Source: Laetiporus sulphureus 93-53 (Eukaryota > Basidiomycota > Agaricomycetes > Polyporales > Laetiporaceae). From it: a DNA stretch of 64,000 nt. The position numbers and the translations under genes were made by a program. The stretch lies in NCBI RefSeq assembly GCF_001632365.1, contig NW_024468517.1:535392-599391 (forward strand), read 5' to 3'. The notes below the pieces were generated by a model. It searched no databases. It was given only the letters and a program-made list of their open reading frames with translations, and had not been told where the DNA came from. This document shows, in pieces, positions 47,192 to 59,150 of the stretch (its first letter is position 1; the number at the start of each line of letters is the position of its first letter).

Positions 47192-48460
47192 ATGGACATC
47201 GTACAAATGATCACCGGATTGTTCCAGCAGGTAAGATCCTCTCAATGCACGAAACGGACATCGGCTGATGAAGTGTGGCAAAGTTCGTTGAGGAAGACTA
47301 CGCGTTTGCCGCGATTGAGCAACCTCTTGCATCACTGCAGGAGCACTATATGGTCCTCACCTCCGAGCTGCATCAGGCCGTTGAAGAAAACCAAAAGCTG
47401 AAAGCTACACTGGAATCCGTAGGAAATGCCAAAATGAGTGTGGAAGATGATCTCGTCGAGACAAAAAAGTGCCTGGAGGATACTCAACTGTGGCTTCGTG
47501 CTGCTAAAGAGCAACTGAAGACCTTGAAGAGCCAGGTATGGAGTTTCTGTTGCCCATTCCTCATGATCTGATTGATTATCAAAGCTAGCTTCATTTCAAG
47601 CGGACAGAGAAGAGTTAGAACAAGACATCAAAACGAGAGAAACCGAGATATCTGCAGCTCAGAGTGCAATGGAGGACAGACTTCGCGTCCTCCAGATAGA
47701 GAAGCAGAGCCTCGAAAGTGAACAGATACGTCTGTTGAGTGACCTAGATGACAAGATGGCAGAACTCCTAAAAGAGCAACAAACACTCACCCAGCTTGAG
47801 GAGACTCTGAGCGCAGTCCGCGAGGAGAAGCAAAAGCTCGAAGACGAGGTCTCACATGCTACGGCTTGCTTAGAGGCGAAGGCCACTGAAGCCGATGAAG
47901 AACGCAGCGCACGTCTGGAGATCGAAAACGATTACGATGCGTTGATTGTAGAGAAACAGGAACTCGACATTGCGCACTTTTGTGCCATTTCCGACGTCAA
48001 GAACAAGGAGGTCGAGCTGGAAAGGTTGCGCCAGCTTCGTGGTCAGATGGAAGAAGCTTTAGAGGAGAAGAACGCTGAAGCTGAGAATGAACGCGTTGCT
48101 CGGACAGCACTCGAGCGGCAGCAGGCGGCACTCAGGGAGGAGAATGCGCAGTTGCGCATGACTCTCGACGCAGCAGCGGTCGATAGGGAGAGCTTATTCG
48201 CTCGCATTGCAGATCTCGAGAGACGCATCAGCACTCCCTGCATAGGAAACATTGACAATTCCCGACGGGCGAACAATCCTGAGCAGCTGCGTCAACTGGA
48301 GAGCGATCGCACAGCGCTTTACAGCCTGATGCGAAGAGCAGAGGGAGTGCCCGAGTTGAGGGAGGAACTGAAGAAGGCGCATCAGCGAGGCACGAACCCA
48401 GAGACTGTAGACGAGACTCTGGCAGAATTCCGCATGGAGGGCTCATGCTCTATACAGTGA
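47192..48460 (+). CDS. Coiled-coil family gene G, short N-terminus, CaaX box CSIQ
   Basis: Exons 47192-47230 (39 nt), 47284-47535 (252 nt) and 47585-48460 (876 nt) give 388 residues. The middle exon has exactly the 252-nt length and phase 0 of the family's third exon, and the last exon is coiled coil (LEDEVSHATACLEAKATEAD), so it belongs to the family. The two signature exons are replaced by a 13-residue start (MDIVQMITGLFQQ). The protein ends MEGSCSIQ. C-S-I-Q fits a CaaX box, though with Ser at the first aliphatic position. It is the smallest member. Either the N-terminal exons were lost or an upstream exon was missed. Function unknown. Confidence 0.75.
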
Positions 48461-49024
48461 CATAGTCATCTATCATCGCATGCCTGATACTATGCCTTCA
48501 CAATCACTCACACTATGCCTTCACAATCGCTCTTCATCAGTCATGTTTCTCTATCTTGTCAGTATTATCGAGCACATCCACGCATACACGAATGGGATAG
48601 GAGTCGAACGGATACTGATGTGAATGAGTTGCATCGATTACGAGATGACTCCGATTACGAGATGTGCTTCACGGGCATGAGTGCTTGCACGCCCTCAACG
48701 CACCATTTTCATATATCCCAAGCAGGTCTCTGCGCTGCAGCTTCCATGCATGAATGCTTGATGAAATGCACAGGGTCGCCACAAGGCTCTGATCTGATGG
48801 CTAGAAATGTGATGCCACGCCCTATACACGACTCACTAGCGGGATATAAAATTCAGCTACATCGACAAGCTTGACGGATAAAACCCACCATTCCCCTCCT
48901 TGCCGTGCTATCTGCAACTAAACAGCCAAGTTCCTGCTCGGTAAGTTTGTCTACCAAGGCGTTGATGCTATGTTGGCTAACCGGTGGTCATCGGTGTTCT
49001 CTGTCGAAGTTGTTAGCCTCCAAG
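48461..49024. other. Intergenic region between genes G and H
   Basis: About 560 bases. A TATAAA motif lies at 48845-48850. No signature-like N-terminal exon of the family was found here. Confidence 0.45.
48845..48850 (+). promoter_or_regulatory. TATA-like box upstream of gene H
   Basis: TATAAA about 175 bases before the ATG at 49025. The spacing is long, so this is tentative. Confidence 0.3.
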
Positions 49025-50658
49025 ATGAGTCGCAGAGACGCCACCGCCCAATTAACCACCAAACTGCGCAATAAGGTGAGGAGATGTCCATGATGCAACT
49101 GTGATTCCAGACATCTGCTAACGTCATGCCAACCAGCTCGAAGAACTCGAGTATGACGATTCGACCATAGAGCATTACTTGCTGCTTCTGGAAGAACGTG
49201 ACAACGATCAAGCTTCCGCGTTGAAGAAGAAAGATGAAGAGCTCAACGAACTGGAAGCTGCTCTGCAGCGCGCGCAACAAGATAAGGAGCGCGCGGAGCG
49301 CGATCAGAAGAAGGTGGACCAGCGCCTGGAGGCTACGCAGCCTGAGCTTCAAGATGAGCTGACAAAGTTGCGGCAGGAGGTACGTTATGGTATGAGGCTG
49401 TCGCAGAATAACGAGTTGACGTGACAACTTCCAGCTCCTCTCCGCTCGAGACCAGAAGCAACAGCTTGAAGAACAATTGGAGAACAAGAGCGCCGAGATC
49501 CCCGCGGAGTGCGGCCATTGTGTTGAGCTAGAAGACAAGCTACAAGCTCTGCAGAAGGAGAAGCGCGACCTCGAAGATTCGCATGCGGGAATGCTGAACA
49601 AGTTGGAGAAGAAGGGTAGCGAGGCCGATGAAGAGCACCACGCCCGCATTGAAGCCGAAGAGCGGCTTGCCATACTGAGAGGGGAGAAACGGGCTCTCGA
49701 GGACGTGTCCGCCCGCACTAAGGCTGGCCTCGAGGCCAAGACCACCGAGCTCAACACGGAGCGTGAGGCACGTCTGAAGACGCAAGACGACTACGAGACG
49801 CTCTTGCGCGAGAAGCGCGAGACCGAAACGAAGCACGCGCTCATCGTCGAGGAGTTGCGGACCAAGGATGCCGAGTTAGAGCAAGAGCATAAACGGCGCG
49901 CCCAGATGGAGGAGAGACTGCAGTTGATGGAGGCGCAGAAACAAGAATTCAGAGATTCCCAGTCCGAGCTTGGCACAAAGCTCGAGGCTGCCGCCGCAGA
50001 CGTACGCCAGGAACGCACAACTCGGATTGCCGCCGAGGAACAGCTCCACAGCCTCGAAGTCCAGCACGAGGAACTGACAGCTGCACATGTACGATTACAA
50101 ACACGCTTTGACGCTATGGTCACGGATTGCCAGAGACATTCTGCACGCATCGCCGACCTTTCAAAGACCATTGACCTTCTGCAGAACGATCAGGTCGAGC
50201 AGTCCTCTCAGCTGCACCAGCTAGAGTACGAACTGAAAACGTCGGCCGAGGCAAAGGACAACGCAGAACGCGAACGAGAGGAGGTCTTCGAGCTATTAAG
50301 AGGAATCGAACAGCGTCTGGCAAGTGAGACTGCCTCTGTTTATCGCGGTGCCGCGGAGCTTGAGCGGCAGGCGAAGGAGATACAGAGGAAGGAGGCCGAA
50401 TTGCGGTCGGAGAGGGATTTGCGGGAGAGTCTCCGCGAACGCATACGTGAAGAGGAAGATCGTTCCAGACATTTCGAAAGGCAGTTCAAGGAGGCTAACG
50501 CGGCGTTGGCGGCTGCAAGAAAGGAGACCGCAGCGATGAAGTCTGGAATGAAAGAGAGGCATCATGGGGGACAATGTTCCCATACAAACGTTGACGATGA
50601 CGTGGTGGAGATGACGTTTCAGTGGGGTCACAGCTTTGGACGCCACACTGGATTCTGA
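49025..50658 (+). CDS. Coiled-coil family gene H, lacking the signature exon
   Basis: Exons 49025-49075 (51 nt), 49137-49379 (243 nt) and 49435-50658 (1224 nt) give 505 residues. The first exon (MSRRDATAQLTTKLRNK) corresponds only to the end of the family's second exon (compare ELREK and ELRRK). The 243-nt middle exon has the same length as exon 3 of gene F. The last exon is coiled coil (KRDLEDSHAGMLNKLEKKGS; ARLKTQDDYETLLREKRETE). The C-terminus is hydrophilic and His-rich (HHGGQCSHTNVDDD...FGRHTGF), with no CaaX box and no membrane helix. It closes the array on the right. Function unknown. Confidence 0.78.
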
Positions 50659-53362
50659 ATTGAGGGCATCCGAGGCGGTTCTGCATTTATTGTTTGGGGA
50701 GTTAGCAGGCTAGTACGACCGCAGCTGACGTGTACATACGGTGAAGCGAGGTCGCGTCGGGAACGATAACAACTCGATGTTCGACCAAGCGCCCTTAAAC
50801 GCTATGTTAGCATGTCTGGCATAAAATAGTGAGGTAGCAGACTCCGAGCGGTAATCTTCCACAGGAGAACTGAGCAATCATGCCCTTGCGAAACCGGCCG
50901 GAAGAGATCGCAACTGAAATTCCCATTTGAATGTTTGTGTGATGGTACACAACGATTCGCAAAGGTTCTTAATTCACGGCGATGGCGGATATCAAAGATG
51001 TCAGAATAACATCGGTTGGCATTGCGCTGCACGCGTATCACTATCAGAGCGCATTAAAGACGGTTCAGTAACCCTAGGAAGACCAAATTCTGTATAGAGG
51101 AGTTTTTTGAAGTTGGTTGTACGTTCTCTGCGAGGGGGGGGGGGACGGGCCCGCGAGTGAGGCAGATGCAAGTTGTAGTGGGAGCCTGGCGGATAAACTA
51201 CCTTCCTTATCAGGAAGGGATCCGAGTACCCTCAAGCGCCCGCGTCGATAGCGACTCGCGTGGTCGTCGTTGCGCTCGCCATTGCCGCTGCGCAGCGGTG
51301 TACTCGCTCTTGATGTTAATATCTTTTATGTGTACATATCTGTGCTCACAGGCTTAGATACTAGCATATCAAGTAGTATGAGAGGAAAGATTTGAAGCTG
51401 CCTAAGGCAACCGTATAGCATAGCTGCCACACGAGTGGTTGTTGAGCTTGATTAGAAGGAAATTGATATATATGAGGGGAGGTCTGGCTGGCATGTCTGC
51501 CTGCACATCCTGTTAATTAGTCTACAGCAAAGGACTCTAAGTACTAGTGCTTGTTTGATGCAATGGACCCTTCTTAAGTAAATATTGCGGGGATCAACGC
51601 ATTCATATTGGTCTGTGTATTTAGAACAAGTGTTATGAACACATGCGCCTTCAGTGTTTAATGAACGGCAGCAACGAAGAATCTAGCGAGAGATGTCTGT
51701 TGGGGCGAGCACTTGGTGGCTCTCGATGCGTGCTTACCTGATCCCTTTTCGATAAGGAAGTTCAGCGTGTATGGCCCTTAGTATATTCCAGATTCCTCTG
51801 CATCCTCTTCGGGAGTTCGGAAAGTCTCTTATGGGATAGGACTTCAATTGCAAAGCTTCATGCATCATGCTTCAGCCTACCAGGCACCACTTCAACCGTT
51901 TCAGCCACATTTCAGCCACCACTTTCAAACTCAGCTCATTTCAAACTCAGTTGGCACAGTAAACAATAATGAAAGCTGCCACAAACTAGATCGGGTTAGG
52001 AATATTACGCCGGTCATCTTTCACACATATGCGCAGCCCATCTATCCTCACAGTTACATTGAACACATTTGCTATCTGAGAAACTTGTCCGGGTGTGAGA
52101 ATAGCCCGGGTATGATCGACGGATCGCGGCATTTGCCGTTAACCAATCGAAGTTCTCTGCTTTCGAAGCTCCTTGAAAATACAGCACGATGCGTTCATCA
52201 TTTACTCCTGCGTATGATCAACTGTTGTGGCCCGTCTCGCAACCATGAACTTCCAATCGGACAATGGCTCGCAAGAATTACGAAGGAGGACTGATTGCAG
52301 ATAAGTATTAAGTCACACTGGAAGATAACACAACTTAGCAATCCGAGGGATAAACTATGTAATCAAGGCAAACTTTGGTGCACACTGTCACATTAAAAGC
52401 TAAGGGCTCAACATCATTCATTAGGATGTTCACATCAATCCCCTTCCCAGTTTCCTTCACATAATCATCGATCTTCATCCGATTTCCCTGCATCTCCACG
52501 ATATCAATTCAGGCAACTACCGATCGTCCTGGTCAGTCAACAAAAGGGCCCGCTCCGATTTGAAATTTAGAGACTGAAGATTCCCACAAAAAAAGTCAAA
52601 AGCTGCCGTGTCTGCCTTGCAAGCATTGTGCGCAAGACCTTGTTCGTCTGCAAGAGAGCATGACAGATGGCCTGGGTGAGGGGAGTTGATGCATTCAATT
52701 CGCCAGCGTGCACATGGACATTCGGAGAAGCTTCTCGGCCTTCATTGGGAAAGCCCGTTACGTGACATCCGGATTGGTCGGTTTGAACGTTACGTTCCTG
52801 CATATCGGTTTACGGATCGTCACTTGTCCCATTTAGGTCACTCGCAGTGTTCTGGAAGCGAAGCATCATTGGTGGCGCAATCGCCGATCAACATCATAAT
52901 ACGAGCAAAGGTGGAAGTCTTTGTTCTGGGAGCCGGCTTCTTGATTACTGACCTTACAATGTCCTGCATTGGCCTCACATCTGAAAGAGAAGGCGGGATC
53001 AAGAAGCGGCCAATGCTCTCGGCTCAGCCCCTAGAATCGGCATCCGTCCTTGAATGATCCGCCATTTATGTATTATCCCATGAACCAGTGGATTGATGCC
53101 GCTTCCTGTCGTTGACGTTGGCTGAGTAATCCAGCGCTCGGAGAAGGTGGCCCAGCCCTCGTGGCAACGCAGGAGCTTTTCGGTTTCTCCGGACTCTGTC
53201 AAGGAACCGGAGGCTTAGGTTTTCAGGTCCACCTTCGACGCAGGTGGCGCGGTGACTGTCGTCGCCAAACGCGTTTCTCGTCGGTCCCGTGTATTGAGCG
53301 ATTGCTGTTTTTCCTTTGTACGTTGCTTCTTGCCCTATGTACGCCTCACATTCAGCAGCCAC
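50659..53362. other. Gene-poor region downstream of the coiled-coil array
   Basis: About 2.7 kb. A G-run lies at about 51136-51144. ORFs of 123-148 codons (51848-52294, 52686-53057) have no recognisable domain. The region is AT-richer and shows no convincing exon structure. Decayed element sequence is possible. Confidence 0.45.
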
Positions 53363-53964
53363 ATGGTCTTTCTGGATTGTGGTGTGACAGAGCTCGAGGT
53401 GAAGAACAAGAGAGCTGCGGTCAGAGAACAGGGACAGAATGGTCTCCTGTGAGTATCGACAGTACATCGTCCTCGTAGCCCTCAACTCAGGCTGTCTATG
53501 TGTTTATGACGAATCACCTGTTGGCAGGCGTAGCCGACGGGCCGGGTTAGCGAGCGACGCCACTTGCCCTGAAGTGCGCGGCGACGCGGTGATTGCACTC
53601 CGCCAATTTGTGTCTACCGCTACCGGTGGTATTCACTGTAGCGTGAGTGGCAGGCCCCGGGCCGCCGTTGCTAATCACCTTGCAGAGTTGCGTTCCTGTC
53701 GGATGGACATCTGTAATCAAAAATTTACCTTCAGGCACCGTTGCGGAAGCCCAATTTTCAATCGTCCACATGGTCATTGGACTTGTTCTAACCGAATTCG
53801 TTTCACTTCAACAGAGACATGGATACCGTCTATGCGGAATTGTGTCAGAAATGGTTAGCCAAAATGGTTCGGCTTTTATCCCCTTATCTATCACCACATG
53901 TGCTGCGGAAATGTTAAATGGTGATGCGCAAGCAGTGAAGCACAGGCGATACTTCAACGTTTGA
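53363..53964 (+). CDS. Putative three-exon hypothetical protein (about 159 residues)
   Basis: Exons 53363-53448, 53528-53642 and 53686-53964 are joined by introns with GTGAGT donors and AG acceptors (79 and 43 nt). The frame stays open throughout. The product begins MVFLDCGVTELEVKNKRAAV and ends HRRYFNV. A moderately hydrophobic stretch (FSIVHMVIGLVLTEFVSL) is present near the middle of the last exon. No family recognised. The second intron is short, and a minus-strand ORF overlaps, so this model is tentative. Confidence 0.3.
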
Positions 53965-56900
53965 GTCTCGACTAGCCGATGTCATGGAAGAAGTCAATGG
54001 TTTTGATCGTGTGGCAAGTCCTTAGCTGTATGGTCGCCAACATTTCCAAATGCAAGTAGAAACGTTTCTGTCCACTCAACGGACTCTAGGAGAAACTATT
54101 GACCCAAGGAGATGAGATGATGAAGGCAATCTTGGCAGGGACTGATCCTGGAAAACCACTAATTGGTAATGCACAATTTCTGATTCTCTGGACGCTACGC
54201 AGAGCCGGTGATGCGATACCCCGTCAGCTCTAGGCATTCCTAGACTGTCCATGCTGGGTTTGTCCGACAGTCGCAAGCACCCACCCATTACAACTTCATA
54301 CAGCTTCTTACTTGGGCTATAATTATATCCTGCGGCCTTGCTGTATGCATGGAAGGCTGCGTAGGAGAGGCTCACCTTTGCTTGCTCTATATTATGAACA
54401 CGATGATGGGCGGTGCGTCTGCGCTGTTCTAGGCGGCCTCAAGAGTCCTAAATGTCCATTACGTACCTCAATCTCTGCATAACACAAACAGCTCATACCA
54501 CGATACACATTACAGTGCTGCAATCCAAGCCGCGAAGTCCTGCTAGTATACAATGCTCAGGTATGAACAAAATTGTCTCGCTGATCTCAGCAATTCGTCT
54601 CTGTTACGCGAACGTCAAAGGACGTAAACCTAGCTTGGAATCGCGTTAGAAAACCAGCGAAATGATAGTCCAACGCCGAAGCACTTGCCGTGTTTCGTGA
54701 GGTATTTGAAATCGGGGATTACCTGTCATCTACGGTACAGTGAGTACACCTTCCATGCATATGACGAGATATTCAGAGCATGTGCTGACGCTGGCCCCGG
54801 GTTACTTGTGAAATTCTGTGACGACATCCCTTTCAGGTTCTGGAAACATCGACAGAATGCGCTGCGCAGATATCAAAAGATGAGAATTCCGCGCTCGGTG
54901 CTCCGGAATACCAGGAAATATCGCGCTCGACCTATAAAGAGGATGCCGATGACAGGCCGAGCGCAACAGCATGTTTACAACTCACAGTTATAGGAAATTC
55001 CACAATGAGGTTGAACATAGCTGGTAGCGCAAGTCAGATGATAGTTAACTGTGACTTCCATCACGTCTCAACTGCAAGCAATCAACCTCGTGGCTACACG
55101 GATTTCACGTACCGCGTGGTATACAACCTCCTTCTCCACCACATCAGAATTTACGAGTCTGCATACGCACTGCTGTCAATATTCTCGTCACCAATCGAAG
55201 TCCTCGGGTGTCATTGACAGCCTGCAGGAAGCTTGAATAACGGCCGCCTGGTGGACAACCTGTTCAGATAATACCGCTTATGGTTGAAGATCTTCTTGCT
55301 GAAACATAGATCGTTGACCCTCAATTTCACGACATGGGCTCACAAGATCTCTCGGCTGTTCGGATCTCCGAAAATGTAGGCTCCAAAATATGTTGCACGA
55401 AGCAATAACTGACTGTCACAACTGTATCCTTAGCGTGTGAGTGCCAACGCTTTCTGATATTTTCTCAACAGTCATTGACGCCGTAAGGCACGGATGGGAA
55501 GGCCATTGAAGCAGCTAAGCGATTGGATGAGTTCAATCCCGATCAGAGTTGCCCAGACCCTTATCGGGGCATTTTGTCCATTGATGCAGAGTGGAGTACG
55601 TCCGAGAAAAACGCGGAAGAGCCGCATTCTTTGGAAACCCACCCGGGCAGAAGGCTCGGGCTCGGGCTCGGGAATGGAAGTCCCGGCTCGTCTAATCGTG
55701 AGCCTACCACTTGGCTGCCTTTTCTCCAGCGCAAGCTTTAGAGGTGAGTATATCCTGCGATCATGGCATCCGAAATCTTTGTCCTGGTTACGTACTGTAA
55801 AGCCGCGTCTTAGAGAACAAAGTAGGCATCAGCATGATTATTACGGCCGGTCCTTGACATATATCACGGAGTATTTGTAAGAGTGTAACTCCTAAGTAAC
55901 TCCAAAATATTCCAATACTCACCTGTGTGATGAGATATATCACTCGCGTTCGGACCTAAAATATGTGACATAAGCGGATGAATTCGACCGGATTGATGAT
56001 TTGAAAAACTGCCAGCTTGCACGACGACTTCCGAGTCGACTCGGGTTGCAATGCCGCAAATAATGGACTCCTTGTACAGCGCGTGAGGCCCAACTTACTG
56101 TAGGTCTGAGAAGAGTGGGTTATGATTACTACGAAAATGCCATAGAGATTCCCAAATTGGGAATGCCGGTCAACGTGCACAGGACCGGTGATTGGGAGGC
56201 TGCCAGTAGAGCCCCCCCGCGAAGAAGGCCAGAAAACCCGCGTCATTCATCGCTAGGAACCACGTTGGCATGGCACACTGAAAATTTTACGATTGACTGT
56301 AGATCATCCTTTCCCTCCTCGGTGACAAAGGAATTTACGGTGTTCAACTTCCCACGTTCCTCGACTGACCATTTTACTCCTTTGTAAAGACAGAATTCGG
56401 ACAGCTCTGCTGATGACTTTGCGGCGTCAGGGATAGGTGGCTTTTTCTCTTTCCGCGCTATTTGTTTCTGACGATACCTATGATAAGCCATAATACCAGA
56501 GAAAGCAATAGGATTGCTTCATTCCTTCTCTTTTCACTTCTTCGATGACGTTTAACAATGGCTGTTTGCACAGCAAGCAGTTATCCAGTCCGGTTGATTG
56601 CCTAGACATCAGAGGATCAGAATTAGAGATCTTCAGCATTACTGGACTATGTGGTATCCTCCCAGCCGTCGCCGATCGCGAAGATTCGCACGATCTCGTA
56701 TGCGAATGATAAATACAATAATCTGCCGGACTTGGCTTGGGAAGTGTTCGAGCATTACATTCTGTCATTGTCGACGTTACCAAAGGTATGTCACCGACAT
56801 GAGACCTTTTCACTCTAAAGTGTTCATGATTCTGCTGGCAGGAAGCATGGACGAAGACTACCAAAATTTGAGAAATAAATATTGCCTCAATAGTTCCAGG

Positions 56901-57372
56901 TTGACACACTCATTCGGCCCGATTCGGAGCCTGGAGGTAATGGCATAATCAGCATTCACGAAATGTCTATGCGTCCGACTGGACAGACTAGCGCCAGCAA
57001 TCATGAAACAACGGCCAGCCTTTGGCGCTTCTAAGCCTTCTGCCGGTTGCCCTCAAAGCACGAATCTTACTGGCTGAGTTACAACGTGCGTTTACGATCG
57101 AGACAGTCATCTCCACAGACTCCACTGTTCTACTGTCAACTGCAAACCCGCGTTTAAAACGCCGTAATCTCGGCTAGGATCAATGTGCATCAGATGCTCT
57201 CCCCGGTGATTCTGGTAAGCCTTCCTCCTTCATGGTTCGCGTCGCGCGCAATGGCAAGTACATTCACCGGCATGTTCGAAATAGAAGGTCTGCAAACGAC
57301 AGGAGTCCTCCGGTACTTATACATGGCCCAGTAGCAGACCGGTCTGCTCTTATCGCGCTCAGCTTGCGAAGC
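53965..57372. other. Gene-poor region with isolated coding-like pieces
   Basis: About 3.4 kb. Pieces that read like protein are a plus-strand stretch at about 55489-55741 (AIEAAKRLDEFNPDQSCPDP, ending at a stop) and a minus-strand stretch at 56491-56243 (MAYHRYRQKQIARKEKKPP). Neither could be built into a complete gene or matched to a family. A short GGCTCG repeat lies at about 55650-55672. Confidence 0.4.
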
Positions 57373-58215
57373 ATGTCGTTCGATACCGGCAACGATGTCT
57401 CTATCCTATTCTCAGAATGCTCCGACTATGCCGCCTTGACTCTGGATAGCTCGACGATTCCTGCGAATGACTTTTCATCCACTTATGGTATCGTACCGTC
57501 AATGGAGGATGCATGGAATGCTGGAATATCGCTCAGGACTCGTCCGGAATTGATGAAGTAAGTTTCATATCCTTTTGCGAAGCCCTCAATGACTGATATC
57601 TATTGGTTAACAGCGAGTATCTTCAGCAAGATGCTGACGGGCCCTTATATGGCATGTTGCCCTTCGGAGTCGATGGCGCAGAATCGTGAGTAGCCTACTA
57701 TATTCAGAATGCACCAACGGTAGGACATCTGACACGGTTCTCGCAGCGCTCCTACTGCAGTACCTGTCTCAATGTATCGTGGCCATATCACCGCCACGGG
57801 AGGGTTCTTGCCCGCTGCCGCGCATCAGGTGCCATTCGTCCCACCTCCATCACCAGGCCGTTCATCAGACCCATCGAACGAGCAGACATTTGCGGGAGTA
57901 GGGGTGCCATGTCGCTGGGGAACCCCTTGCGGCATGCTTCTCACAGACGTCTCTCATGCTGGTGTTCAAAAGCACCTCAGCAGCAATCATGTTCTTCCTC
58001 TGTGCAACCCAGGTGAGCATCGCCCCCGCGGTACCTGCGAATGGTACCCAGAAAGGGGCGTGAAATGCGGGAGGGAGATGTATCAAAACCAATATGGGCG
58101 GCACGTAGCCACCGTGCATTTGGAATGCAACCGGTGCAAGTGCGAAAGATGTGGCGCCAAGTTCACTCGAATTGATGGACTCGCAAGACACAGCAAGACT
58201 TGTCGACCATCGTGA
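57373..58215 (+). CDS. Zinc-finger-like protein with three Cys/His modules (241 residues)
   Basis: Exons 57373-57557, 57614-57685 and 57747-58215 give 241 residues. The N-terminal half is acidic and Pro/Ser-rich (VPFVPPPSPGRSSDPSNEQT). The C-terminal half has three Cys/His clusters. The first is CRWGTPC with HAGVQKHLSSNH. The second is CEWYPERGVKC with GRHVATVH. The last is CERCGAKFTRIDGLARHSKTC, a C2HC variant of the C2H2 finger in which the final His is replaced by Cys. Such proteins are common in mushroom genomes and are presumed nucleic-acid-binding, perhaps transcription factors. The start was set at the Met of MSFDTGNDVS; an in-frame ATG-like upstream extension to 57232 is possible. Nuclear role is inferred. 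Confidence 0.7.
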
Positions 58216-59150
58216 ACATGCCAAGTTCAGACACGAATCAGGTGCATTCATTCACTTGTCTGGTTCTGTTTGGGCTCTCGCTGAATTTTCGTTGCGCCAT
58301 CTTCGGACAGTGTAATATCACAGAAGGCCACTGCCGGTGGACGTATGCTGCTCATATATCACAATTTCAGATCATCTCTAAAATGTCGTCGGGATCATGA
58401 GTCCATGACGCCGTCAGAGACATTTCGAAAGCATGACGATAACAGTTTAGATAATACTGCTATGTTCGTGCTGTAGATATGTTGGAATCATTTCAACTGT
58501 GCCAATAATTATCAACTGAATATCACTGCGATAGCATTATAGTACTACACTAAATCTGAGATGTTTCTGCTGCCAACATTGTAACAATGTGCATGACAAC
58601 ATTCTTGATGATTCTAAGATGTGTTTTATAATAATTTTGGCACGAAACCTTTCCCTTATGTAAGCCGCCCGCCACCGCCGGTGCGCCGCATCCTCCTTAG
58701 CGTACTTGAAATATCCGTTCTATAGGAAGGATGATAGCTGGAAGCAACAGCATCAACCTCGCGACTGCACTGGCTCGTGTTCTTGATTATATCTTACCCG
58801 GAAGCGAGTTCCAGACTCCGCTTGAGAAAAGTTAGACTACATATCATTTGATTCCGTTGATCCAGCCGATCCCACTGCGTCAGGAAAACTCAAATCGGCT
58901 TGTGGTTCGAGAACCTCCTTTTTGACTTGTTTCTGCTAGTTTCAGCTTGTACAAGCCAATTAGCACACCATACGAAGTTCCCAACCCGGAGAAAAGTTCA
59001 AAATAAGGAGGTCCTGAGACTTTCTCGGACTCGTCTTTCTTGGTGATGGCAAGCGGATAAAAGCATCATGAGCCGGATTTGAGTTTTCCTGATGCACCAC
59101 TGCTCCAGCATCGAGAGATACGATCAATTCAGCAGTCTTTACGAGTGATC
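58216..59150. other. Convergent intergenic region
   Basis: About 930 bases between the convergent zinc-finger and GTPase genes. No gene, repeat or strong motif seen. Confidence 0.5.

Noticed and set aside
51136..51144. Run of nine or so G residues as a possible telomere or G-quadruplex element
   Set aside because: A single homopolymer run, not a repeated TTAGGG-type array; no adjacent G tracts.
51848..52294. Plus-strand ORF of 148 codons
   Set aside because: Begins in a CAG/TTTCA low-complexity stretch and shows no recognisable domain.
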